In this document: positions 1-11,977 of the stretch, piece after piece | Numbering within the stretch: the stretch's first letter is position 1 | Layout of the letters: each line of letters begins with the position of its first letter | Assembly: GCF_041222825.1 (NCBI RefSeq) | Contig: NZ_CP139482.1 | Location: forward strand, 1 to 64,000 | Direction: 5' to 3' | Length of the DNA: 64,000 bases | Origin: Candidatus Thalassolituus haligoni | GTDB lineage: Bacteria > Pseudomonadota > Gammaproteobacteria > Pseudomonadales > Oceanobacteraceae | The notes under the pieces: model-generated | Told to the model about the DNA's origin: nothing | The model's database searches: none | What the model saw: the letters and a program-made list of their open reading frames with translations, nothing else | Translations under genes and position numbers: made by a program

Positions 1-149
1 CTTCAGAACGCTTGGTTGAAATGTACGTTTCATATTCGTATACCCGGTTGATGTTTGGGGTCAGTTTTTAAAGGGCGGCAATTGTATGAGAAACCCCGAC
101 AAATGGCAATGGCTGTTCCCTGACCAATTTTGGTGACCGAATCGGTCAG

Positions 150-535
150 CATAATCCTGCGTACGGTAATTTATTATTTTGTATGAAATGGTGTTTGAAA
201 AGAGATAGAGGATTGATGAAGTTATTATTATTAGTGCCCGGTTTTTCTGTGGATAAGCTATGTAAACCATTGATTTAAATTGACTTATAGGTTTTATAAC
301 TAGGCTCTTTTCCAGTGATGAAGGTGGTATTAAGCTGACCGTAAGTGGTGGGTGAAAGGCAACGATATACCGTCGGGTCAACATCCCGGTTCTTTCCTGT
401 GGATCAATTTTGATATTGTGGGCAGGTTTTCCACAGGTTGTTGGGCGTGTGTTGGCCGTGGTAAATCGACGGTGATGAAGCGGGACTATTCTGTGGATAA
501 CTTCTGCCGCTTTGGATACACTGTGCGACCTTGAA
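150..535. other. oriC: Probable chromosomal replication origin (oriC) with DnaA boxes
   Basis: Non-coding stretch directly upstream of dnaA. Consensus DnaA boxes are seen at 248-256 and 492-500 (TGTGGATAA, read on minus as TTATCCACA) and at 427-435 (TTTTCCACA); a one-mismatch box is at 398-406. An AT-rich segment (about 160-235) ends in four TTA triplets at 222-233. Read on the minus strand, the order is DnaA box (256-248), a 14-nt spacer with a GC-rich core, then four TAA triplets. This matches the known layout of the DnaA-box/DnaA-trio basal unwinding element. Small open frames in this stretch have no start signals and look random. Bases 1-150 hold no recognisable gene. That this is the working origin is inference from position and motifs. 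Confidence 0.72.
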
Positions 536-558
536 CCAAAACGTAAATTGAGGTGGGT

Positions 559-2049
559 GTGGCTGTATTTTGGGATGAATGTTTACGGCATCTGGAGCAT
601 GAGTTGCCTACCCAGCAGTACAACACCTGGATTCGACCTCTGATGGCATCTGAGCAGAATCAGCGGCTGGTGCTAAGCGCACCAAACCGCTTTGTACGTG
701 ACTGGGTCAAAGACAAATATCTGCAACGTATTCAGGAAATTCTTTCAGAGCTGAATGGCGGACGTCTCACTCATGTGGATCTGACGGTGGGTGAATCACA
801 GCCGATGTTTCGCGCTCCGCAGCCAGCTCAGCGGCAGGTTGATCCCCAGCCGCCGATGGTTCGTAATCCAGCGTCCAGCTTTGCAGCTACCCGTGCACGG
901 GCGGAAGATGATGAACCCATGGCTGACGAATTCCAGTCACCTACCGTCGCCTCAATCACGCCGATTCAGCAGCCAATTAATGCTCCCTTGCCACGGCGGG
1001 AAGTGCAGGTTGAAGGCGGCCTCAAGCACCGTTCGTTTTTAAACCCGACCTTTACCTTTCAATCGTTTGTTGAGGGTAAATCGAACCAGCTGGCCCATGC
1101 AGCGGCGCAGCAGGTGGCAGAAAATGCCGGTGGCTCTTACAACCCACTCTTTATATATGGGGGGGTTGGCCTGGGTAAGACGCATCTGATGCATGCGGTG
1201 GGGAATTACCTGCAGTCGAAAAATCAGAATGCCAAGGTGCTCTACGTGCACTCCGAACGCTTTGTTCAGGATATGGTTAAAGCGTTGCAACTGAATGCCA
1301 TCAATGAATTCAAGCGTTTTTATCGTGGTCTGGATGCTTTGCTGATTGATGATATTCAGTTTTTTGCTGGTAAAGAACGTTCCCAGGAAGAATTTTTCCA
1401 TACCTTCAATGCCTTGCTTGAAGGCGGTCAGCAGATGATTCTGACCTGCGATCGATATCCAAAAGAAATTCACGGACTTGAAGAGCGTTTGAAGAGTCGT
1501 TTTGGCTGGGGCCTGACGGTTGGTGTAGAACCCCCCGAGCTTGAGACTCGTGTAGCGATTTTGATGAAAAAAGCGGAGCAAAGCGGGGTACACTTGCCAG
1601 ATGATGCGGCCTTCTTTGTTGCTCAACGTATTCGCTCAAATGTACGGGAGCTGGAAGGTGCACTGAAGCGGGTGATTGCCAGTGCGCAATTTACCGGTAG
1701 TGAAATCAACCTGCCGTTTATTAAAGAATCACTCAAGGATTTGCTGGCTTTGCAGGAGCGGCAAGTCAGTATCGATAATATTCAGCGTACGGTTGCCGAG
1801 TATTACAAAATCAAGATCTCTGATTTATCATCTAAGCGCCGTACACGATCGATCGCCCGACCCAGACAAGTGGCGATGGCATTAAGCAAAGAGCTCACTA
1901 ATCATAGTCTTCCTGAAATAGGTGAAGCCTTTGGTGGCCGGGATCATACGACTGTGTTGCATGCCTGCAGAAAAGTGAAAGAGCTGCAACAAACCAACGC
2001 TGACGTTCTTGAAGATTACAAGAACCTGCTGCGTTCACTGACAACCTAG
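559..2049 (+). CDS. dnaA: Chromosomal replication initiator DnaA
   Basis: AAA+ ATPase that binds DnaA boxes at oriC and opens the duplex. The protein is 496 aa. It has an N-terminal DnaB-loading domain ([13 protein letters not shown] near the start), a variable linker (about 85-155), Walker A GGVGLGKT at 201-208, Walker [10 protein letters not shown], and the C-terminal DNA-binding signature GGRDHTTV at 459-466. GTG at 559 is chosen because GAGG at 550-553 lies 5 nt upstream and the product starts like Pseudomonas DnaA; an in-frame GTG at 553 would leave no room for a ribosome site. It is first in the dnaA-dnaN-recF-gyrB run. The stop is TAG. Confidence 0.98.
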   Translation: MAVFWDECLRHLEHELPTQQYNTWIRPLMASEQNQRLVLSAPNRFVRDWVKDKYLQRIQEILSELNGGRLTHVDLTVGESQPMFRAPQPAQRQVDPQPPMVRNPASSFAATRARAEDDEPMADEFQSPTVASITPIQQPINAPLPRREVQVEGGLKHRSFLNPTFTFQSFVEGKSNQLAHAAAQQVAENAGGSYNPLFIYGGVGLGKTHLMHAVGNYLQSKNQNAKVLYVHSERFVQDMVKALQLNAINEFKRFYRGLDALLIDDIQFFAGKERSQEEFFHTFNALLEGGQQMILTCDRYPKEIHGLEERLKSRFGWGLTVGVEPPELETRVAILMKKAEQSGVHLPDDAAFFVAQRIRSNVRELEGALKRVIASAQFTGSEINLPFIKESLKDLLALQERQVSIDNIQRTVAEYYKIKISDLSSKRRTRSIARPRQVAMALSKELTNHSLPEIGEAFGGRDHTTVLHACRKVKELQQTNADVLEDYKNLLRSLTT

Positions 2050-2065
2050 ACCTGAGTGGAGAACC

Positions 2066-3166
2066 ATGAAATTCGTAATCTCTAGGGAAGCTTTGCTACG
2101 TCCCCTGCAACTGGTGGCGGGTGTTGTTGAAAAACGACAGACGCTGCCAGTGCTCTCCAACGTGTTGTTGGAAGTGCGTGGTCAGCAGTTGTCCCTGACA
2201 GGGACCGATCTCGAGGTCGAACTGGTTGGCCGGGTAACTCTTGACGAAGTCGGAGTTGAAGGTGAAGTCACGGTACCGGGCAAAAAACTGATGGATATCT
2301 GTCGCTCACTGCAAGACGGTGCCCAGATTGAAATTGCGCTGGAAGATCAGCGGGTTACTGTTCGTGCTGGTCGTTCGCGTTTCACCTTGTCATCATTACC
2401 GGCGACCGAATTCCCCAATGTTGAGTCAGTTGGAGAAGAAAAAAGCTTCTCCATGGGTCAGCAGGTATTACGCCGGGCGCTGGATCGTACCAGCTTTGCC
2501 ATGGCGCAACAGGATGTGCGCTATTATCTTAACGGCATGTTGTTTGAAGTAAGTGCTGACTCACTGCGTACAGTAGCAACAGATGGCCATCGCCTGGCAA
2601 CCTGTTGTGTTGAGATCAGTGGTCCTGACGAATTGAACCAGATTATCCTGCCCCGTAAGGGTGTGTTGGAACTGGCAAAATTGCTCACCGATGCAGAACT
2701 GAGTGTCACCTTGTCACTCAGTGGTAACCACCTCCGGGCACAAACTGAGAATTTCACCTTTACCTCAAAACTGGTCGACGGAAAATTCCCGGATTACACC
2801 CGTGTAATTCCGAAAAACGGTACCAATGTGATGCTGGCCGATCGTCAGGAGCTACGCCAGGTATTTGCCCGTACCGCCATTCTGTCGAATGAAAAGTACC
2901 GTGGCGTACGCCTGGTACTGGCACCAGACTTGCTGCAGGTCTTTGCCAATAACCCGGAGCAGGAAGAAGCAGAGGAATCTGTTGCGGTCAGCTACAGCGG
3001 CGACTCTCTTGAAATGGGCTTCAACGTTGCTTATTTGCTGGATGTCATGTCGGTTATTAATAATGAGAACGTTAAAATGACGCTGTCAGATGCCAACAGC
3101 AGTGCCTTGCTGGAAGAGCCAGAAGGCGGCGACTCGCTGTACGTTGTGATGCCGATGCGCCTGTAG
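2066..3166 (+). CDS. dnaN: DNA polymerase III beta subunit (sliding clamp)
   Basis: Ring-shaped processivity clamp that tethers Pol III to DNA and recruits repair enzymes. The 366-aa length is typical. The start MKFVISREALLRPLQLVAGV and the ending VVMPMRL, which fits the beta-clamp C-terminus, are both clear. The ATG has GGAGA a few bases upstream and sits 16 nt after dnaA, so the two are very likely one operon. The stop is TAG. Confidence 0.98.
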   Translation: MKFVISREALLRPLQLVAGVVEKRQTLPVLSNVLLEVRGQQLSLTGTDLEVELVGRVTLDEVGVEGEVTVPGKKLMDICRSLQDGAQIEIALEDQRVTVRAGRSRFTLSSLPATEFPNVESVGEEKSFSMGQQVLRRALDRTSFAMAQQDVRYYLNGMLFEVSADSLRTVATDGHRLATCCVEISGPDELNQIILPRKGVLELAKLLTDAELSVTLSLSGNHLRAQTENFTFTSKLVDGKFPDYTRVIPKNGTNVMLADRQELRQVFARTAILSNEKYRGVRLVLAPDLLQVFANNPEQEEAEESVAVSYSGDSLEMGFNVAYLLDVMSVINNENVKMTLSDANSSALLEEPEGGDSLYVVMPMRL

Positions 3167-3172
3167 GTATTT

Positions 3173-4267
3173 ATGCCGATTCGGCGCTTGTCCGTACGCG
3201 GTGTCCGTAATCTGGCACCGCTGGATATCCATCCTCATTCTCGCGTTAACTTCATTTATGGTGATAACGGCAGCGGCAAAAGCAGCTTGCTGGAGTCAAT
3301 CGCGTTGTTGTCTTCGGGGAAATCTTTCCGCTCAAATCAGATCAAGCAACTGATCCATCATGATGCCGATCGGCTCGAACTGGAATGTGAACTGGATGAG
3401 ACGGGGGCGGATGCTCAGACCCAGGATTTGTACAGTCTCCGCCTGCGTAATGGTGATGTGTTATTTCGTCTTGATGGTTCGGTTCTGACCTCCCAGGCAC
3501 AAGTAGCCACCCGCTTGCCGGTTCAGGTTATTGAGCCAAATACCTTCCGACTGCTGGTCGGATCACCGGAAGACAGACGCCAGTTTCTTGATTGGGGGGT
3601 GTTCCATGTGGAACCCGGCTTTATTGAGGAATGGCGAATTTTTCGTAAGGTGTTAAAACAACGCAATAGCGTGTTGAAACAAAAGGAAGTGAGCTGGCTG
3701 GACGTTTGGGATGGTGGATTTATCGAAGCCAGTGAAAAAATTCACCAGTATCGCCTGGCTTATCTGAAAGCGTTTGTGCCCCAGTTTGAGTCGACACTCG
3801 CTGCGCTCGACGCTGAGATCAAGGTGCGATTGCATTATTACCCAGGTTGGGAAAAAGACAGTCAGCTCAAGGATATTTTGACTCGGCAACAGGAGCGGGA
3901 TCTACAATTGGGTTATACCCAGTCCGGCCCGCATCGGGCAGAACTCCGTATTCGGGTTGATAAATTACCCGCCGCCGATGTGCTGTCGCGTGGCCAACAA
4001 AAAACCGTTGTTGCTGCACTGAAGCTTACCCAGGGAATTCTGTACAAGCAGAGCTGCGGTAATGCTCCAATTTATTTGGTTGATGATCTGGCGTCTGAAC
4101 TGGACTCTCGCCACCGTTTGGCTTTATGCCAGGTGCTGGAAGATTTAAAATGTCAGGTATTTATTACAAGTATTGAAAAACAGCAATTGATGGACAGCTG
4201 GACCCCCTCCGAATTCAAGGTGTTCCATGTGGAACACGGCAAAATCGAAGAAGAAAGCCTTTCCTGA
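3173..4267 (+). CDS. recF: DNA replication and repair protein RecF
   Basis: SMC-like ATPase that loads RecA at gaps with RecO and RecR. The 364-aa length is normal. Walker A GDNGSGKSS is at residues 30-38; the ABC-type signature LSRGQQK and Walker B YLVDDLASELD lie in the C-terminal half. It starts 6 nt after dnaN and is probably cotranscribed. Its coding sequence carries two ParB-site-like palindromes (3600-3615 and 4221-4236), so part of its codon choice may be held by chromosome segregation rather than by the protein. Confidence 0.97.
   Translation: MPIRRLSVRGVRNLAPLDIHPHSRVNFIYGDNGSGKSSLLESIALLSSGKSFRSNQIKQLIHHDADRLELECELDETGADAQTQDLYSLRLRNGDVLFRLDGSVLTSQAQVATRLPVQVIEPNTFRLLVGSPEDRRQFLDWGVFHVEPGFIEEWRIFRKVLKQRNSVLKQKEVSWLDVWDGGFIEASEKIHQYRLAYLKAFVPQFESTLAALDAEIKVRLHYYPGWEKDSQLKDILTRQQERDLQLGYTQSGPHRAELRIRVDKLPAADVLSRGQQKTVVAALKLTQGILYKQSCGNAPIYLVDDLASELDSRHRLALCQVLEDLKCQVFITSIEKQQLMDSWTPSEFKVFHVEHGKIEEESLS
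3600..3615. promoter_or_regulatory. parS: parS-like ParB-binding site inside recF
   Basis: The 16-mer TGTTCCATGTGGAACC is a near-perfect palindrome. It differs by one base from TGTTCCACGTGGAACC, a parS form known in Pseudomonas. It lies about 3 kb from oriC, where parS sites normally cluster. Confidence 0.75.
4221..4236. promoter_or_regulatory. parS: parS-like ParB-binding site near the recF 3' end
   Basis: The 16-mer TGTTCCATGTGGAACA shares the first 15 bases with the site at 3600-3615. Here the outer bases also pair, so it is a palindrome apart from the central CATG/CACG variation. Confidence 0.78.
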
Positions 4268-4322
4268 TCATCTGATCCAACAAGCAATTGCTGAAGCTAT
4301 TTCCGCCCAAGAGGAACACTGA

Positions 4323-6740
<2,418 letters not shown>

Positions 6741-6760
6741 TTTCTCCAGTGTTTATCAGG

Positions 6761-6794
6761 CCCCGGCTGGGATATCTCAGCCGGGGCTTTTTTA
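6761..6794 (+). terminator. Rho-independent terminator after gyrB
   Basis: A 9-bp GC-rich stem (CCCCGGCTG / CAGCCGGGG) is followed by a run of T residues, 20 nt after the gyrB stop. It ends the dnaA operon. Confidence 0.92.
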
Positions 6795-6860
6795 TTTCAG
6801 CTTAAAAACCTGCTTGCCTATGTTTCAGTTATAAGTCGCTAGAATATTTCATCCACTGAG

Positions 6861-6869
6861 TTATCCACA
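6861..6869. promoter_or_regulatory. Perfect DnaA box between gyrB and fabV
   Basis: TTATCCACA matches the DnaA box consensus exactly. It is the only such box seen in the roughly 245 bases between the gyrB terminator and fabV, which otherwise hold no gene. It could titrate DnaA or regulate fabV; one copy cannot decide this. Confidence 0.55.
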
Positions 6870-7039
6870 GAAAAGCCCGTTAGTCATGGCGTAATTCCGA
6901 TCAAAAGTGCTTGTCTCAAAGGGTGGCTGCTATATGGCCAGCGGCAAGATACAATGACACCCGCATTGGCCGAAGGCTGCTTGTTGCTGTCAGACGAGTA
7001 CTTCGGATATCCCGTAATCCAGATCGACAGGAATGATTC

Positions 7040-8230
7040 ATGATTATCAAGCCGAGAGTTCGCGGTTTTATGTGTGTGACCACCCATCCAACGGGTTGTG
7101 AAGCAAACGTTAAAGAGCAAATTGACTTCATCAAGGCACAAGGCAAGATCGATATGCCGAAACGTGTACTGGTGATTGGTGCTTCGACGGGTTACGGACT
7201 TGCCGCTCGTATCGCCGCAGCGTTTGGTGGCGGTGCAGATACTCTGGGTGTGTTTTTCGAAAAAGAAGGCACCGAGAAAAAAACCGGCACCGCAGGCTGG
7301 TATAACTCCGCTGCCTTTCACAAGTTTGCCGAAGCAGATGGCTTGTACGCCAAAAGCATCAATGGCGACGCCTTCACCAATGCACTCAAGCAAAAAACCA
7401 TAGATACCATCAAAGCGGATATGGGCCAGGTGGATCTGGTGATCTACAGCCTGGCAGCGCCACGTCGCCAGCACCCGGTAACGGATGTGGTGCACACATC
7501 GACCTTGAAGCCTATTGGCAAAGACGTCACCTTGTTGGGTATCAATACCGATAAAGAAGTCATTCAGGAATTTACCCTGCCTGCTGCTTCCCAGGAAGAT
7601 ATCGACAATACCATCGCTGTCATGGGTGGTGAGGACTGGCAAATGTGGATTGATGCACTGGATGCAGGCGGTGTTCTTGCTGACGGTGCCAAGACCTCTG
7701 CTTTCACTTACCTTGGCGACAAGGTGACCTGGGATCTGTACTGGGGTGGCACCATTGGTCAGGCTAAACAGGATCTGGACAAGCGCGTTATCACTATCCG
7801 CGAAAAGCTGGCGCCCAAGGGTGGTGATGCCCGTGTTGCCGTCTTAAAGGCAGTGGTTACCCAAGCCAGTTCGGCTATTCCAATCATGCCCTTGTACCTG
7901 TCCTTGTTGTTTAAAGTGATGAAAGAGCAGGGCACCCATGAAGGCTGCATCGAACAGTTGTACCGTCTCTACACCGAATGCCTGTATAGCGACAGCCCGC
8001 GATTGGATGACGAAGGCCGGGCCCGTGTTGACGAGCTGGAGTTGACGCCAGAAGTACAACAAGCGGTTGAAGATGCGTGGGATAAAATCACTACTGAAAC
8101 CATCGCAACCGATACCGACTTTGTTGGTTACAAGGCAGAGTTTTTGCGTTTGTTCGGTTTTGGCCTTGCAGGTGTGGACTACGAGGCAGAGGTTAATCCG
8201 GTGGTCGACATCAAAGGTATGGTTGAGTAG
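7040..8230 (+). CDS. fabV: Trans-2-enoyl-ACP/CoA reductase FabV
   Basis: NADH-dependent enoyl reductase for the last step of the fatty acid elongation cycle, of the triclosan-tolerant FabV type. The 396-aa length and the start [20 protein letters not shown] are typical. The cofactor-binding segment [11 protein letters not shown] follows, and the family YX8K active site is [10 protein letters not shown] with Tyr234 and Lys243. FabV is common in Vibrio, Pseudomonas and Oceanospirillales. It has its own terminator at 8318-8355 and stands alone on the plus strand. Confidence 0.96.
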   Translation: MIIKPRVRGFMCVTTHPTGCEANVKEQIDFIKAQGKIDMPKRVLVIGASTGYGLAARIAAAFGGGADTLGVFFEKEGTEKKTGTAGWYNSAAFHKFAEADGLYAKSINGDAFTNALKQKTIDTIKADMGQVDLVIYSLAAPRRQHPVTDVVHTSTLKPIGKDVTLLGINTDKEVIQEFTLPAASQEDIDNTIAVMGGEDWQMWIDALDAGGVLADGAKTSAFTYLGDKVTWDLYWGGTIGQAKQDLDKRVITIREKLAPKGGDARVAVLKAVVTQASSAIPIMPLYLSLLFKVMKEQGTHEGCIEQLYRLYTECLYSDSPRLDDEGRARVDELELTPEVQQAVEDAWDKITTETIATDTDFVGYKAEFLRLFGFGLAGVDYEAEVNPVVDIKGMVE

Positions 8231-8281
8231 TCGCTCGCGGCGTAAATAATCTGCTGGCTGATCGGGATAGGGCAAGAACGG

Positions 8282-8297
8282 TGTTTCACGTGAAACA
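8282..8297. promoter_or_regulatory. parS: Perfect consensus parS site
   Basis: TGTTTCACGTGAAACA is the exact palindromic parS consensus shared by Bacillus and Pseudomonas ParB. It lies about 50 nt after fabV in non-coding DNA and is the strongest of the five sites. The palindrome extends by a few bases on each side. Confidence 0.93.
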
Positions 8298-8317
8298 CCG
8301 TTCTTGCCCACGCTGGT

Positions 8318-8355
8318 AAAAACCGATTTTTCCCTTAGGGGAGAGTCGGTTTTTA
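8318..8355 (+). terminator. Terminator after fabV
   Basis: AAAAACCGA pairs with TCGGTTTTT, with an inner CCC/GGG stem and a closing T run. The A run on the left side could let it act on both strands. Confidence 0.75.
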
Positions 8356-8481
8356 TGGTTCAAATAACACTGCGGCATATTGGAATGAATCCGATTAATA
8401 TCGAGTTGTTCATGGTGTTCAGGTTTATGTGCTATCACAGCGCTATCACAGCCGCACGAATATAAGAAAAAGAGGCAGCAG

Positions 8482-8497
8482 TGTTCCACATGAAACA
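8482..8497. promoter_or_regulatory. parS: Degenerate parS-like site
   Basis: TGTTCCACATGAAACA has two differences from the consensus at 8282-8297. It lies just after the MOSC gene stop (minus strand), in the same intergenic stretch. Confidence 0.55.
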
Positions 8498-8524
8498 TTA
8501 TCGACTTGTCTGACGGGCAAGTTG

Positions 8525-9037
8525 CTAGAACAACCCCGGCTGCTCCAGCAACGGCACCACCTTATCTCCGACTCGAATCTCACCGCTTTGAATAATCTTC
8601 GCACATAACCCCCCATGCCCAAGCATCGCTGCTGTTCCTCCAGGCCCCAATACTTCCTCCATGCGTCCACACGGGTGACATTGGGCTGTCGCTTCGAAGA
8701 TGGCTTCACCAATCTGAAAACGCTGATGTCTGAGTGCCTGCAGATTTATACCGGACACCACCAGATTACGCCGTAATCGGGCAGGGTCGATGCTGTCGAA
8801 GCCGAGCAAACTGGCGATTAGCTGGATGTGTTCGGCGTTAATCAGCGTTACCTGACGGGCGCTACCTGGGGTGCCCTCGCAACGTCTGTCACCTATTAGT
8901 CCCAATGTCGCTACTGCTCGAGTTTGCTCTACCACCTGTACAGTTTCACGACGCGCCGGACGCAGGCCAATCCATTGCAAGCGACCAGGTTGCATACTGG
9001 GTAAATAACGCGAGAACAGGATGTTTTGGCTACGCAT
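8525..9037 (-). CDS. MOSC domain-containing protein
   Basis: MOSC domains (named after the C-terminus of the molybdenum cofactor sulfurase) are thought to handle sulfur or molybdenum cofactor intermediates. The 170-aa protein has the usual features of small stand-alone MOSC proteins: GDRR near residue 50, RQVTLINAEH, LRRNLVVSGINL, CHPCGRM with the conserved cysteine, and a GHGGLCAKI / IRVGDKV end. No neighbour gives a partner. The substrate is unknown. Confidence 0.88.
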   Translation of the reverse strand: MRSQNILFSRYLPSMQPGRLQWIGLRPARRETVQVVEQTRAVATLGLIGDRRCEGTPGSARQVTLINAEHIQLIASLLGFDSIDPARLRRNLVVSGINLQALRHQRFQIGEAIFEATAQCHPCGRMEEVLGPGGTAAMLGHGGLCAKIIQSGEIRVGDKVVPLLEQPGLF

Positions 9038-9238
9038 CGTGAATGCTCATCGGAAATAGAAACACTGACTCTAGCCAGAGTCGGGTACTGCTGCAATCAC
9101 ATGCTCGACTCGGACTATTGTGAATTTGTGAATGGGACTTCCCTGAGCTGAATTTTCTGGCGGTCGACATCGACATTCCGATGTAAGTATTAAAAGTTTG
9201 TCGGCGGCGGCTTATAAAGAGGCAGAAGCGGATCAAAT

Positions 9239-9272
9239 AAAAACGGCTCCTGAACAAGGAGCCGTTTTTATT
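9239..9272. terminator. Bidirectional terminator
   Basis: AAAACGGCTCC and GGAGCCGTTTT form a perfect 11-bp stem with an 8-nt loop, with A and T runs on the two sides. It lies downstream of the plsC gene read on minus. The 9038-9238 stretch shows no gene. Confidence 0.88.
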
Positions 9273-9313
9273 TGTCTGTCAGTGTGGCATGTCGGGCTGT
9301 GTGGCAGTCAGTC

Positions 9314-10135
9314 TCAGAAGCGCTTGCCGCTGGTCGCTGCCTCTACATATTCACCCTGGAACGGCAGAGCGGAAATACGATCCACTTGTTCGTTGATCCA
9401 GGTTTCAGTCAGTTCGTTTAATACGGCGGTACTTAACCCTTCCGTCTCGATGGCTTCACGAATAACCAGCCGGATGACGCCGGGAGACTTGACCCAATGG
9501 GTGTTAGGCCAGCGCTCAGAGGAATTATGGGCGACGGTAATCACCGGTGCAGCTGTTTTCGTCGCCAGCATGGCACCACCCTTGGAAAATGCCTTGCGCT
9601 TGCCTGACGGGATGCGGCTGCCTTCAGGGAATACCAGCACATGAATACCAGCCTTCAGCCGTATTTCCCCTTGCTGGATCACCTGCTTGAGGGCATTGGT
9701 CTTTTTATTACGATCAATAAAAATCGGCTGGATCAGCTGCAAACCCCAGCCAAAAAATGGCAAATAGGAAAGTTCCTTCTTGACCACCTGAACGTGTGGG
9801 TAAATCAGCGTCGGCAGCATAAAGGTTTCCCAGGTGCTCTGATGTTTGCTGATAATCACGTAACCACGGCCATCACTGGGGATGTTATCGCGCCCTTCCA
9901 CTTCGCAGCGAATGCCGACGATCCAGCGCAAGCCAAAAATCACCAGCCGGCAATGAATACCCATGACCCAATAATTGCGTGCCTTGAGCGGTAAAAACAA
10001 ACCGACCAGCAGGCTGGGTATAAACCAGATAATAGTCACTACCGCCAGCCAGATATAAAACAGCACACTGCGCAGTTTATGGCTGAGGGGAGGGTTTGGA
10101 GTATCGGCAACGGCCGAATGACTGGAGCTGTTCAT
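9314..10135 (-). CDS. plsC: 1-acyl-sn-glycerol-3-phosphate acyltransferase (PlsC family)
   Basis: Inner-membrane enzyme that acylates lysophosphatidic acid to phosphatidic acid. The 273-aa protein has a hydrophobic N-terminal segment (about 23-50). Motif I is HQSTWE (His98, Glu103, i.e. HX4E instead of the usual HX4D), and motif III is FPEGSR at 169-174. A PlsC-type gene at this spot next to gmhB is the arrangement of Pseudomonas (lptA, gmhB). The HX4E form is known in some members of the family, so activity is still expected. It is followed by a strong terminator. Confidence 0.92.
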   Translation of the reverse strand: MNSSSHSAVADTPNPPLSHKLRSVLFYIWLAVVTIIWFIPSLLVGLFLPLKARNYWVMGIHCRLVIFGLRWIVGIRCEVEGRDNIPSDGRGYVIISKHQSTWETFMLPTLIYPHVQVVKKELSYLPFFGWGLQLIQPIFIDRNKKTNALKQVIQQGEIRLKAGIHVLVFPEGSRIPSGKRKAFSKGGAMLATKTAAPVITVAHNSSERWPNTHWVKSPGVIRLVIREAIETEGLSTAVLNELTETWINEQVDRISALPFQGEYVEAATSGKRF

Positions 10136-10305
10136 AGTGCTGAAGAAGCCTTGTTGAAAATCAAACTGTCGGCGTGTTTATACCATTGCCATGCGGTTTT
10201 GATTGTTACGTCATTTCCTATGACTGTTTCCCTGTGGGCACCACAATCCATGAGGCAAATTACCTGATCCCTGCTCGACAAACCATGCCACCGAGGCAGT
10301 ATTTG

Positions 10306-10857
10306 TTAAATTTCCGGGCCGAGCAGTTGATTCACCCAGGCTTCCAGGTCATTAAAGACGGTAATGGCCTGCAACGATGAATCCGTCGCCAGTTTGCCTT
10401 CCGCTGCCCGGCCTTTGCCAGTACGTAGCAGAATCGGAGTACATCCGGCGGCGATACCGGCTTCAAGATCCCGAATTGAATCCCCCACCATGATAGCTCC
10501 ACGGGCCGAGACCCCTAGCGCCTGTTCAATCTGGTGGATCAGGCCGGGCAGGGGTTTGCGGCAAAGACAGTGATCATCCGGGCCGTGGGGACACCAGGCG
10601 ATATGGGCTATTTTGCCACCTTCGGCCTCGACCAGTGCGGTCATTTTGGCGTGCATCGCATCCAGGTCGTGCTGACTGAAATAGCCACGGGCCAAGCCCG
10701 ATTGATTGGTGGCTACCGCGACCTGATAACCCGCCTGACACAGCCGGGCGACCGCCCTGGCACTACCGGGAATAGGAATCCATTCCGCCGCCGATTTTAC
10801 ATAGGCGTCGGAATCCTGGTTCAGGACACCATCACGGTCGAGGATAATCAGTTTCAT
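10306..10857 (-). CDS. gmhB: D-glycero-beta-D-manno-heptose-1,7-bisphosphate 7-phosphatase
   Basis: Removes the C7 phosphate in ADP-heptose synthesis for the LPS inner core. It is an HAD-family phosphatase of 183 aa with the DxD catalytic pair at Asp7/Asp9 (LDRDGVLN), the zinc loop CPHGPDDHCLCRKP (Cys89, His91, Cys97, Cys99) and the MVGDSIRD motif. These are diagnostic for GmhB. It is upstream of plsC on the minus strand with a 170-nt gap that holds nothing recognised. Confidence 0.96.
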   Translation of the reverse strand: MKLIILDRDGVLNQDSDAYVKSAAEWIPIPGSARAVARLCQAGYQVAVATNQSGLARGYFSQHDLDAMHAKMTALVEAEGGKIAHIAWCPHGPDDHCLCRKPLPGLIHQIEQALGVSARGAIMVGDSIRDLEAGIAAGCTPILLRTGKGRAAEGKLATDSSLQAITVFNDLEAWVNQLLGPEI

Positions 10858-10981
10858 GGTTTGGCTCCGGCTGGGATGGTACCAGTATACCCAAGGTTAC
10901 CCCGGCGGAAGAAAAGCAATTGCTTCCGGGTATCCGGTTTCTTGCCCCTGGAACAGAACGACCGACAGCAGCAGCGGCAGG

Positions 10982-11977
10982 TCAGGGTGTCTTTGATGGA
11001 TTTTTGTCCCTGGATGGGCGGGGTTTTTCCCAGAAGTCGAAAAAGTTGAACCACTGGGTCGGGAACTGCAGTACCAGCCCTTCGAGCCAGTGGGCATAAT
11101 CCTGAGCGGCGTTAGCGAGTGCCTGCTGGCGGTGTTTGCGGTCGAGCAGCAGGCGCTTGGTATAAGGGGTAAAGTCAACAAGGAAGCGATTGTCGTCACC
11201 ACGTAAACAGGCCATAAAATACACCGGACACTTCAGAATCGAGGCCAGAATAAACGGCCCCTCGGGCAAGTAGGCGGGAACACCAAGAAAATCAGCCGTC
11301 AGACTGCGCTCACGATATTGCACCGACGTCCGGTCGGCGACAATCACAATAAACTCACCACGCTCGATTTTGTCCAGCATCATAACGGCTGTTTCCGGGC
11401 CGAACGACGTCACTTCGATCAGGTTCAGACCGGCATCCGGAGCGACTTTTTGCAGCAGTTGATTGAATTTGACGGCATTGCGGGTATGCACCACCGCGTT
11501 GATTTTCAGGGTCGGAATCTGTTGGCCAATCGCCCGGCAGATTTCCATATTGCCGTGATGGGAAATCAGAATGACGCCCCCCTGGCCACTGCCGACGGCT
11601 TGCTGCATGGTCTGAAAATTACGGAAATCGACATCATTAACATGGATGTCCCCGGCCCAGGCCGAAATTTTGTCGAGGGCAGAAAAGCCAAACGCCAGAA
11701 ACTGACGAAAGGATCTGGGCTGCCATTCGGGCATACCCAATCGGAGCCGGTGTTGTGCGACTCTTTGCTGAAAATCCTGTGCCGCCTGCCGCTGTACCCT
11801 GGCGCTCAGGTAGAACCAGCCAATCACAAAAAATGCCACCACCGAAAACGCTGGTCGCCCTAGATAACGGTAAAACCATAACAGCAGTATCATGCCCAAG
11901 GAGGAGCCTTTTTCGGTCACGTCAGACCAATGCTGGCTCTTGTTCGATGGTGGATCGCTGGGCGGCTGTTGCTTCAT
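10982..11977 (-). CDS. LpxL/HtrB-type acyltransferase of the aryl-polyene cluster
   Basis: A 331-aa member of the lysophospholipid/lipid A acyltransferase family. A hydrophobic segment at about 43-58 follows a polar N-terminus, and the active-site motif is HHGNME (His140, Glu145). Such enzymes are regular members of aryl-polyene clusters and are thought to join the polyene acyl chain to a glycerol or sugar acceptor. It overlaps the glycosyltransferase gene by 4 nt and is the last gene of this left arm. Role by context; the acceptor is unknown. Confidence 0.85.
   Translation of the reverse strand: MKQQPPSDPPSNKSQHWSDVTEKGSSLGMILLLWFYRYLGRPAFSVVAFFVIGWFYLSARVQRQAAQDFQQRVAQHRLRLGMPEWQPRSFRQFLAFGFSALDKISAWAGDIHVNDVDFRNFQTMQQAVGSGQGGVILISHHGNMEICRAIGQQIPTLKINAVVHTRNAVKFNQLLQKVAPDAGLNLIEVTSFGPETAVMMLDKIERGEFIVIVADRTSVQYRERSLTADFLGVPAYLPEGPFILASILKCPVYFMACLRGDDNRFLVDFTPYTKRLLLDRKHRQQALANAAQDYAHWLEGLVLQFPTQWFNFFDFWEKPRPSRDKNPSKTP

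Noticed and set aside
8286..8498. Small open frame on minus between fabV and the MOSC gene
   Set aside because: It spans a perfect parS, a terminator and a second parS-like site; no ribosome site or similarity.
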